Shown here piece after piece: positions 1-4,960 of a stretch of DNA of 6,144 nt (within the stretch, counting starts at the first letter, position 1; every line of letters starts with the position of its first letter). Below the pieces are notes generated by a model. The model was given only the letters and a program-made list of their open reading frames with translations. It was not told where the DNA came from and did no database searches. The position numbers and the translations under genes were made by a program. The stretch is from an uncultured Methylococcaceae bacterium (GTDB taxonomy: Bacteria > Pseudomonadota > Gammaproteobacteria > Methylococcales > Methylomonadaceae), in contig CAIUYS010000613.1 of the NCBI GenBank assembly GCA_903903365.1, positions 1 to 6,144 on the forward strand, given 5' to 3'.

Positions 1-447
1 ACTGTAAATAGGAATGAAGAAGTGAGTGATTTGTTCGAAGACTTAGAGGGGAAAATAGAGAATTATATTCTCCGTTACGGTGCTGTTTACACTAATATTA
101 GTAAAGACAATCTTCATCAAATAGACATACCTGGAGACCTTATTGATGAGTTTTTCTTGACAACTCACACCAGCTTCACATCTCCACTTATTACAGGGAA
201 TTTATCATTATTTAACAAAGAAGCCGAGTATTTACAAGAAATACCTGGCGAATTGACAAGTTTATTTATTGCAAAAATATCTTACTCATATTGGTTGACG
301 AAAAGTAAACCAATACCAGATGATGATGATCTATTTGATATTCCTAAAATAATATCAATTTTAATAGATCGAGATAGTAATTCAAATGAGACAAAAGCAC
401 TTTTATCAAAAGTATTTAATCTTGATAGTTGTCCAGATCCTAGATAA
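1..447 (+). CDS. Orphan hypothetical protein, probably 5'-truncated by the window edge
   Basis: I do not recognise this protein. The frame is open from base 1 with no upstream stop, so it may be the C-terminal part of a longer gene. The alternative is a GTG start at 22 with a modest AGGA ribosome-binding sequence at 10-13, giving 141 residues. The ATG at 14 is out of frame and stops after three codons. The product is acidic, with an Asp run (DDDD, residues 100-103 from the GTG). It shows no obvious signal peptide, membrane segment or catalytic motif. Its composition is much more AT-rich than pilT: bases 301-360 hold 14 G/C of 60, against 33 of 60 at 4441-4500. This suggests acquired DNA. It ends with TAA just before a strong intrinsic terminator. 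That it is coding is fairly likely; its function is unknown. Confidence 0.55.
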   Translation, partial: TVNRNEEVSDLFEDLEGKIENYILRYGAVYTNISKDNLHQIDIPGDLIDEFFLTTHTSFTSPLITGNLSLFNKEAEYLQEIPGELTSLFIAKISYSYWLTKSKPIPDDDDLFDIPKIISILIDRDSNSNETKALLSKVFNLDSCPDPR

Positions 448-460
448 CTTTCTTTCAACC

Positions 461-497
461 AAAAGCCAATGAATTACAATATTTCATTGGCTTTTTT
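461..497 (+). terminator. Intrinsic terminator of the orphan gene
   Basis: A perfect 13-bp inverted repeat (AAAAGCCAATGAA at 461-473, TTCATTGGCTTTT at 483-495) encloses a 9-nt loop and ends in a run of six T (492-497). It begins 13 nt after the TAA at 445-447. The A-run on the 5' arm mirrors the T-run, so it could also work on the minus strand for transcripts arriving from the right. Confidence 0.85.
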
Positions 498-541
498 ATT
501 GTCTGTTCAAAAAAAAATGTACTTCAATAACAACATGTTAG

Positions 542-579
542 TAGGCACTGTAGGTTACGACTAGTGCCTAACCCGACCT
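542..579. repeat. Imperfect palindrome, REP-like
   Basis: TAGGCACT (542-549) is repeated inverted as AGTGCCTA (563-570) around a 13-nt loop. A competing pairing, GGTTA (553-557) with TAACC (569-573), is flanked further out by AGGT (552-555) and ACCT (576-579). Mutually exclusive stems of this kind are typical of degraded REP-like intergenic palindromes. There is no T-run after it, so it is not a canonical terminator. It lies in the gene-free stretch 448-775 and differs in sequence from the hairpin family at 632-668. Confidence 0.5.
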
Positions 580-631
580 GTCATAGATAAGTCAAAAAAC
601 ATGGGGTCAAGTCTTTCAAAATAACATCCGA

Positions 632-668
632 ACGCGGGGCGGGGTTTGCAACCCCGCCCCAAACGTTT
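632..668 (+). repeat. REP-like hairpin repeat, copy A
   Basis: A perfect 11-bp GC-rich stem, GGGGCGGGGTT (636-646) with AACCCCGCCCC (650-660), closes on a TGC loop. An outer AACG (631-634) can pair with CGTT (664-667) across an asymmetric internal bulge. Aligned on the loop, 28 of 37 positions match copy C (2448-2484) in the same orientation. Copies A and C are also both followed by the octamer AAACGTTT (661-668 and 2496-2503). An asymmetrically bulged outer stem over a tight inner hairpin is the usual architecture of REP elements. No tract of T follows, so termination is not the obvious role. Confidence 0.7.
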
Positions 669-732
669 GGTATTTACCGTTATTCAAAAAGTTTGCGTTA
701 AGTATGTATAGCTGTTTAGTTCAGGCAGGCTA

Positions 733-769
733 AAACGTGTGTAACGGGGTTACAAACCACGTCACGCTT
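733..769 (-). repeat. REP-like hairpin repeat, copy B (inverted)
   Basis: Read on the minus strand, this is AAGCG, then TGACGTGGTT, a TGT loop, AACCCCGTTA, CACA and CGTTT. The inner 10-bp stem has one mismatch and the outer 5-bp stem contains a G-U pair. It matches copy C at 30 of 37 positions with no gaps, so the two are clearly the same repeat in opposite orientation. It starts 6 nt after the stop codon of the 210-residue gene, so the hairpin would form in the 3' end of that operon's transcript. It ends in CGTTTT and might act as a weak terminator or a 3'-end stabiliser. Confidence 0.7.
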
Positions 770-775
770 CAAGTG

Positions 776-1408
776 CTACTCTTTCATCCTGTTAAGATTT
801 TTGATAGCTCCGCTAAACGCAATTCCTCGCCAAAATATCACCACATCCTCCAGCATCGGAATGGATTTTGCGATTAAGCCGTTACCGACACTGGAATCAT
901 ATTGTTCAACATATGACCGGGTTGCGTGATACGCTAATTTTTGCGCATATTCATCGGTGCTAAGCAAACAGAGGATTAGATACTCGATGATCAATAATTC
1001 TGTACTTTTAATCAAGCGGACAGTTGTCCATTTGAATTTTTCGTAATCAGACTGGAAATGAGCGAGTTGACTTTGATACTTGCGAAGTGAATCGCCAACT
1101 TCTTTCCCTTCCTGCATCTCAACCATGACTTGTGCAATTTCATCCAACAGATTACATATAAACTGTTCTTGAAGCGTTTGCTGGTCAGTCTCTGTTACCA
1201 ATTGTCTCTTCACGCAATCAAACAAGTGCCAACAGTAATGCTGCCGTATAGTTTCATTTTGGCAAAAGCTTTTAATACTGCTCAGTTTGGTGATTACATA
1301 ATAGTTTTCTTCGCCGGATTTAAGCTTGGCTAAGGCTTCTTCCAGTTTTTTGATTTTAGTGAGATCGGCTTTTTTAATTTCAGTGGCTGGGGAACCTTTA
1401 TTCAACAT
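776..1408 (-). CDS. Hypothetical helical protein, last gene of the toxin-antitoxin operon
   Basis: I do not recognise a family for this 210-residue protein. It looks almost entirely alpha-helical. Residues 10-31 are Lys/Glu-rich and may form an amphipathic or coiled-coil helix. Residues 136-150 form a hydrophobic helix that is too short and too charged nearby to be a convincing membrane span. Trp and Cys residues cluster in the middle (C49, C59, W60, C65). The ATG at 1408 is the only sensible start because a TAG closes the frame a few codons upstream. Only a weak GGA lies before it, and it overlaps the preceding small ORF by 11 nt, so translation is probably coupled. Its frame is +1 relative to that small ORF, so one indel would fuse them. 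Copy B of the hairpin repeat follows 6 nt after its stop. A role linked to the toxin-antitoxin pair is only inferred from position. Confidence 0.7.
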   Translation of the reverse strand: MLNKGSPATEIKKADLTKIKKLEEALAKLKSGEENYYVITKLSSIKSFCQNETIRQHYCWHLFDCVKRQLVTETDQQTLQEQFICNLLDEIAQVMVEMQEGKEVGDSLRKYQSQLAHFQSDYEKFKWTTVRLIKSTELLIIEYLILCLLSTDEYAQKLAYHATRSYVEQYDSSVGNGLIAKSIPMLEDVVIFWRGIAFSGAIKNLNRMKE

Positions 1409-1511
1409 AATCCAATTCCATAGGCTGCGCCTCTAATGTAGCGTGCCAATCGGAAAGGTTTGTATACATCAACACGGTGTTGCCTTTGCCTTTCCAAAAG
1501 TGATGGTTCAT
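1398..1511 (-). CDS. 37-codon small ORF bridging toxin and helical protein
   Basis: This short frame starts with an ATG that overlaps the toxin stop codon in the classic ATGA arrangement (1508-1511). It ends in TAA 11 nt inside the next gene. It therefore fills the 99-nt gap between the toxin and the 210-residue gene exactly, with overlaps on both sides, which is the main argument that it is translated. The peptide begins MNHHFWKGKG and ends MELDYVE, with two Trp and a mixed charge. It has no signal peptide or membrane segment. I know of no family for it. Alternatively it is the true N-terminus of the following protein, separated from it by a frameshift, or chance coding in a leader. Confidence 0.5.
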   Translation of the reverse strand: MNHHFWKGKGNTVLMYTNLSDWHATLEAQPMELDYVE

Positions 1512-1990
1512 GCTGAGCCACTTCTTAATTGAGCAATTACCGCCGCTGAAATACGATAGCCGACCTGATTAAGTTCAGCGATTAATGTCTCAGCGTCAGC
1601 AATCAATCCTTTTTGTTGCGCGGCAAACAACAGCGCAGCTGTGCCAATAATGTTCAATTGCTTGCGCAATGCCTGTTTACGAGCCAACGCATCATCCATA
1701 ATCAACAAGGTTTTAGTATCTGTTTGTAAGGCATACTCAATGCTGCTCTGCTCACCTAAGCCAAGACTTCTTGATAAAGGGTGCGAAAAAACCGGATTAT
1801 CGACACACGTTAACCAACCCGATTCTAAAGCCTGTTTGATTAAAATTGCATCGCTCAATTGACCACGCAAACATTCATCCGCAACGGACTGAGTGATCAA
1901 TACGGAGGTAAAAAGAGTTGGCAATAAATGTAGTTGACTGATTTTAGCCAGCGCAATTAAAGGGCCCGCATCCGCTATTACGACAGCCAT
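1508..1990 (-). CDS. DUF3368-type PIN-domain toxin (putative ribonuclease)
   Basis: This 160-residue protein has the layout of the DUF3368 branch of the PIN-domain superfamily. PIN toxins of type II toxin-antitoxin systems are metal-dependent ribonucleases. Visible acidic positions are D7 in the N-terminal IADAGPLIALAK strand, E39 in SVADECLRG, E80 in LGLGEQSS with E85 after it, and the D99-D100 pair in LLIMDDALAR. R104 and the G115-T116 turn also fit the DUF3368 pattern. The full acidic set appears intact, so the domain is probably active. The ATG at 1990 lies inside the antitoxin gene, giving a 13-nt overlap in a different frame. Translation would thus follow that of the antitoxin, as is usual for such pairs. 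Its stop overlaps the start of the small ORF. The target RNA cannot be read from the sequence. Confidence 0.85.
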   Translation of the reverse strand: MAVVIADAGPLIALAKISQLHLLPTLFTSVLITQSVADECLRGQLSDAILIKQALESGWLTCVDNPVFSHPLSRSLGLGEQSSIEYALQTDTKTLLIMDDALARKQALRKQLNIIGTAALLFAAQQKGLIADAETLIAELNQVGYRISAAVIAQLRSGSA

Positions 1991-2313
1991 GAAGCTAGCG
2001 TTTCCAGTTCCTTTGCAGTTTGTTGATCAGGCACCACCAAATCAATATCCAACTGGGCTAAATGTTCGATAAATTCCGACAGACTTAGGCCGCTGATTTG
2101 TGCAGCCGCCCCTAATGACAGCACTCTATCTTTAAATAAACTGGCCGCCAAAGCCGGTTTTAATTGCTCGCCCATATCACCAAGCGAGCTTTTCAAATTT
2201 AAAATCAAGGCATTCGGCTGATTGCCTTTTAGAATCAAAACCGGCTCTAATTCGGCATGTCTGAGTGCTTCTGACGGATTGCGTTTTAAGTTTCTGACGT
2301 TCGTTGCATACAT
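1978..2313 (-). CDS. Antitoxin with Phd-like N-terminus and UPF0175 C-terminus
   Basis: Residues 1-40 resemble the Phd/YefM fold that binds operator DNA: an N-terminal strand (MYATNVRNLKRNP), a helix, then EPVLILKGNQPNALIL. Residues about 54-92 match the UPF0175 pattern, notably VLSLGAAAQISGLSLSEFIE (64-83) followed by DIDLVVPD. UPF0175 proteins are commonly encoded next to DUF3368 PIN toxins and are taken to be their antitoxins. This gene precedes and overlaps the toxin gene, as expected. The ATG at 2313 has a good ribosome-binding site, AGAGGG at 2322-2327, 8 nt upstream. Autorepression by the DNA-binding part, alone or with toxin, is expected from the family. Toxin neutralisation would map to the C-terminal part. 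Both functions are inferred, not shown. Confidence 0.8.
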   Translation of the reverse strand: MYATNVRNLKRNPSEALRHAELEPVLILKGNQPNALILNLKSSLGDMGEQLKPALAASLFKDRVLSLGAAAQISGLSLSEFIEHLAQLDIDLVVPDQQTAKELETLASWLS

Positions 2314-2340
2314 AGCACATACCCTCTGTTAAAAAATCAA

Positions 2341-2369
2341 AGTGTAGTCCACGCTAAGGGAGAACACAA
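2341..2369 (-). promoter_or_regulatory. Candidate sigma-70 promoter of the toxin-antitoxin operon
   Basis: On the minus strand, TTGTGT (2364-2369) and TACACT (2341-2346) are separated by exactly 17 nt. They sit just upstream of the ribosome-binding site and ATG of the antitoxin, implying a leader of roughly 20 nt. Matches to consensus are modest (3/6 and 4/6), as expected for an autoregulated promoter. A short inverted repeat, GCGA-GA-TCGC (2380-2389), lies just upstream and could be an operator, but it is too short to be sure. Confidence 0.35.
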
Positions 2370-2440
2370 TGGCTTTCTTGCGAGATCGCGTGTTATTGGC
2401 GTTAATTAACCCCAGCACCGGTTTGAATCAGAAAAAATGA
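2369..2440 (+). CDS. Doubtful 23-codon ORF divergent from the antitoxin
   Basis: An ATG at 2369 preceded by AGGGAG with 6-nt spacing opens a 23-residue frame (MAFLRDRVLLALINPSTG, then LNQKK) that ends in TGA. Repeat copy C begins 7 nt later. The good ribosome-binding sequence is the only real support. The start overlaps the candidate -35 box of the opposite-strand promoter, and no plus-strand promoter is evident. It may be a remnant of a longer gene or chance. I recognise no family. Confidence 0.2.
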   Translation: MAFLRDRVLLALINPSTGLNQKK

Positions 2441-2447
2441 CAAACTG

Positions 2448-2484
2448 AAGCGTGACGGAGTTTGCAACCCCGTCACTTACGCTT
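2448..2484 (+). repeat. REP-like hairpin repeat, copy C
   Basis: The structure is AAGCG (2448-2452), TGACGGAGTT (2453-2462), TGC loop, AACCCCGTCA (2466-2475), CTTA bulge and CGCTT (2480-2484). The inner stem is 10 bp with one A-C mismatch and the outer stem is a perfect 5 bp. It matches copy B (inverted, 733-769) at 30/37 and copy A (632-668) at 28/37. With copy B it brackets the toxin-antitoxin operon in opposite orientation. No T-run follows, which argues against a simple terminator. Confidence 0.7.
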
Positions 2485-2639
2485 TGAAACCTTTCAAACG
2501 TTTCGGTCGGGGTTGTTGAGAGGGAACTACACATTTAGGTCAATCGCGGAAAATACCCTCTCCAAAAGTTGCAACATAGCCACCTATTTAACCCATTTAT
2601 AATCCGTGAATCTGTGGCTGTTTATTGGTTACCAGCACT
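2485..2639. other. Gene-free stretch 3' of pilU with two spaced inverted repeats
   Basis: No coding frame is convincing here; together with 2314-2484 it makes a gene-poor gap of about 325 nt. Two inverted repeats stand out: GAGAGGG (2518-2524) with CCCTCTC (2556-2562) around 31 nt, and AGCCAC (2578-2583) with GTGGCT (2614-2619) around 30 nt. Neither is followed by a T-run on either strand, so neither is an obvious terminator for the pilT-pilU transcript arriving from the right. Confidence 0.4.
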
Positions 2640-3800
2640 TTAGCCCCCCGAGGGCTTTTTAAAGATGTTATCAGAGAAGCTTTTGTCCTGATCCACTTCT
2701 GATAACAGCGATTCATCTTCTTCAAAAGCAGTTATGTTTCCAGCGCTCAATTTGATCATTAAACGAACCTCGTTTCTTGAGTCTGCTGAATTTAAGGCAT
2801 CTTCGTAACCGATTTTTCCAGCCGTATACAAGTCATACAGTGCTTGGTCAAAAGTCTGCATACCTTGTTCGCGTGAATTTTTCATTAACTCTTTGAGCTT
2901 TTCAATCTCGCCTTTACGGATATAATCCTTAACCAAAGGCGTATTAATCAATATTTCAACGGCCGGATAACGACCTTTACCGTCAGAGCGCTTAATCAGT
3001 TGTTGAGCAACAATTCCTTTCAGGTTTAGTGACAAATCCATCAATAACTGACTATGCATTTCATCAGGAAAGAAATGTAAAATCCGATCCAAAGCCTGAT
3101 TGGCATTGTTGGCATGCAGTGTAGACAGACATAAATGTCCGGTTTCAGCAAAAGTAATGGCATTCTGCATGGTTTCCCGCGTCCTGATTTCACCAATCAA
3201 AATCACGTCAGGGGCCTGCCGCAGCGTATTTTTTAAAGCCACCTCATAAGATTCTGTATCAATGCCTACTTCGCGCTGGGTAATAATACAACCCAGATGC
3301 GGGTGCTGAAACTCTATCGGATCTTCAATAGTAATAATATGACCGTTACTGTTCTGATTGCGATGCTTGATTAAAGCCGCCAAGGACGTTGATTTACCGG
3401 TACCCGTAGCGCCCACAAAAAGAATGAGGCCACGCTTTTCCATAATCATTTCTTTTAATATTGGCGGTAAAAACAAAGACTCGGCATCGGGTATTTCATT
3501 TTCAATCCGGCGCATAACCATGCCGGCAGAATCTCGCTGGGTAAAAGCGCTAACCCTGTACCGACCAAATTCCGGCACACCAATAGCAAATTGGCATTCT
3601 TTGGTATTTTCAAACTCATCTTTTTGCCGCTGATTCATAATACTCAGCACCGCTTCTAAAGACTGTTCGGCTGTCAGTGGTATTTTGGATGTTTCAATAA
3701 GCGCGTTATCAACTTTGATAGTGGGTGCACGTCCTGCCGTTATAAATAAATCAGAGGCTTTTTTTTGAGCCATTAATGTAAATAACACGTTAAAATTCAT
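2640..3800 (-). CDS. pilU: Type IV pilus retraction ATPase PilU
   Basis: PilU is a cytoplasmic hexameric ATPase of the secretion (VirB11/GspE-like) superfamily that assists PilT in pilus retraction at the inner-membrane platform. All family motifs are intact in these 386 residues: Walker A GATGTGKST (130-138, K136), Asp box IITIEDPIEF (155-164), Walker B VILIGEIR (199-206, catalytic-type E204) and His box TGHLCLSTLHANNA (220-233, H222 and H229). The N-terminal part (1-100) is the usual PAS-like domain. It differs from its neighbour PilT by a longer acidic C-terminal tail (from about 355 on) and by lacking the AIRNLIRE motif, which together identify PilU. The ATG at 3800 follows the pilT stop by 10 nt, with AAGGAG overlapping that stop as ribosome-binding site, so the two genes are co-transcribed. 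Length is typical. Confidence 0.96.
   Translation of the reverse strand: MNFNVLFTLMAQKKASDLFITAGRAPTIKVDNALIETSKIPLTAEQSLEAVLSIMNQRQKDEFENTKECQFAIGVPEFGRYRVSAFTQRDSAGMVMRRIENEIPDAESLFLPPILKEMIMEKRGLILFVGATGTGKSTSLAALIKHRNQNSNGHIITIEDPIEFQHPHLGCIITQREVGIDTESYEVALKNTLRQAPDVILIGEIRTRETMQNAITFAETGHLCLSTLHANNANQALDRILHFFPDEMHSQLLMDLSLNLKGIVAQQLIKRSDGKGRYPAVEILINTPLVKDYIRKGEIEKLKELMKNSREQGMQTFDQALYDLYTAGKIGYEDALNSADSRNEVRLMIKLSAGNITAFEEDESLLSEVDQDKSFSDNIFKKPSGG
2642..2660 (+). terminator. Possible plus-strand terminator at the 3' end of pilU
   Basis: Read on the plus strand, AGCCC (2642-2646) and GGGCT (2652-2656) form a 5-bp GC-rich stem with a 5-nt loop, followed by TTTT (2657-2660). The hairpin lies inside the last codons and stop of pilU, and on the pilU strand it has no T-run. 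It could stop antisense transcription entering pilU from the left. The short stem makes this tentative. Confidence 0.35.
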
Positions 3801-3810
3801 AATTTACTCC

Positions 3811-4848
3811 TTAACGAAAGCCATCTTTATTAACGGCTTTAATCATGGCTTCTTTTGAAGTCACCAAGCCTTTATCAACCAGTTCCCTCAGGTTTTGATC
3901 CAGTGTTTGCATACCGTCTTTACGCCCGGTTTGAATGGCAGAATACATTTGTGCCACCTTGGCTTCCCGAATCAGGTTTCTGATCGCCGATGTGCCCACC
4001 ATAATCTCATGTGCAGCAACGCGACCACCGCCGGTCTTTTTCATGAGTGTTTGCGAAATGACACCCTGTAATGATTCTGACAACATGGATCGAATCATGT
4101 CTTTTTCTGCGGCCGGAAAGACATCAATAATACGGTCGATAGTTTTTGCCGCCGAGGTCGTATGCAGCGTACCAAAAACAAGGTGACCCGTTTCCGCCGC
4201 TGTTAATGCCAGGCGAATGGTTTCCAAATCACGCATTTCACCCACCATAATAATATCGGGGTCTTCACGGAGTGCCGAGCGTAACGCTTCATTAAAACCA
4301 TGTGTATCACGATGCACTTCGCGCTGGTTAATTAAACATTTTTGGCTTTCATGAACAAATTCGATGGGGTCTTCAATGGTCAGTATATGGGCGAAATCAT
4401 TACAATTAATATGATTAATCATCGCCGCCAGCGTGGTCGATTTACCGGAACCCGTAGGCCCCGTGACTAAAATCATGCCACGCGGCTTTCGGGTCAATTC
4501 TTCAAAAAACTTGGGCGCATTCAAATCTTCCAGAGATAGCACCTTTGAGGGAATTGTTCTAAAAACACCCGCCGCCCCACGCTGCTGATTAAAGGCATTG
4601 ACACGAAAACGAGCAATCCCGGGCAGCTCAAACGAAAAATCGGTTTCTAAAAATTCTTCATAATCACGCCGCTGCTTGTCATTCATGATGTCATAAATCA
4701 AGGCATGCACCGTTTTATGATCCAGTGCGGGCATGTTAATCCGCTTGATATCACCATCAACCCGGATCATGGGAGGCAATCCAGCCGATAAATGTAAATC
4801 CGATGCTTTATTTTTAACTGAAAAAGCCAGTAACTCTGCAATATCCAT
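3811..4848 (-). CDS. pilT: Type IV pilus retraction ATPase PilT
   Basis: PilT is the hexameric motor that depolymerises type IV pili, driving twitching motility, DNA uptake and surface sensing. The 345 residues match the usual family length. An N-terminal PAS-like domain contains the typical ASDLHLSAGLPPMIRVDG stretch (15-32). It is followed by Walker A GPTGSGKST (130-138, K136), Asp box ILTIEDPIEF (155-164), Walker B with E204 in DIIMVGEMRD, and a His box with H222 and H229 in TGHLVFGTLHT. The C-terminal AIRNLIRE motif (288-295), required for retraction in characterised PilT proteins, is intact. All key residues are present, so it should be active. The start at 4848 has only a weak GAG-type ribosome-binding sequence. 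It is the first gene of a pilT-pilU operon and diverges from yggS; no convincing minus-strand sigma-70 promoter is visible in the 112-nt gap. Confidence 0.97.
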   Translation of the reverse strand: MDIAELLAFSVKNKASDLHLSAGLPPMIRVDGDIKRINMPALDHKTVHALIYDIMNDKQRRDYEEFLETDFSFELPGIARFRVNAFNQQRGAAGVFRTIPSKVLSLEDLNAPKFFEELTRKPRGMILVTGPTGSGKSTTLAAMINHINCNDFAHILTIEDPIEFVHESQKCLINQREVHRDTHGFNEALRSALREDPDIIMVGEMRDLETIRLALTAAETGHLVFGTLHTTSAAKTIDRIIDVFPAAEKDMIRSMLSESLQGVISQTLMKKTGGGRVAAHEIMVGTSAIRNLIREAKVAQMYSAIQTGRKDGMQTLDQNLRELVDKGLVTSKEAMIKAVNKDGFR

Positions 4849-4911
4849 AAAATTCTCGGGTAAAGTAGACGATAAAATAACAATTAAATTTCTGCACTTT
4901 AGCGCAATTCT

Positions 4912-4939
4912 TTGCTTTTTTGAAGCGATACTGTTTAAT
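4912..4939 (+). promoter_or_regulatory. Candidate sigma-70 promoter of yggS
   Basis: TTGCTT (4912-4917) and TTTAAT (4934-4939) are 16 nt apart in the AT-rich gap between pilT and yggS. The -10 matches TATAAT at 5 of 6 positions and the -35 matches at 3 of 6. Transcription would start near 4946, leaving a leader of about 15 nt before the ATG at 4961. That fits the absence of a clear Shine-Dalgarno sequence there. Confidence 0.35.
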
Positions 4940-4960
4940 GTAAGTTTTAATTATTTCCTG

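Noticed and set aside
14..25. ATG at 14 as a start for the left-edge gene
   Set aside because: It is in another frame and stops after three codons.
636..660. Copy A hairpin as an intrinsic terminator
   Set aside because: The stem is strong, but no T-run follows on either strand and no gene ends just before it; the previous gene already has its own terminator.
1130..1862. Plus-strand open frames antisense to the helical protein and the PIN toxin
   Set aside because: They lie inside supported minus-strand genes, have no credible start signals and show no recognisable features.
3358..4186. Plus-strand open frames antisense to pilU and pilT
   Set aside because: They mirror the Walker and His-box regions of two well-supported genes, lack ribosome-binding sites and resemble no family.
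4733..4960. N-terminal extension of yggS back to an ATG at 4733
   Set aside because: It overlaps the 5' end of pilT antisense and the intergenic promoter region. The family starts about 35 residues before the PLP lysine, which fits ATG 4961 or 4967.
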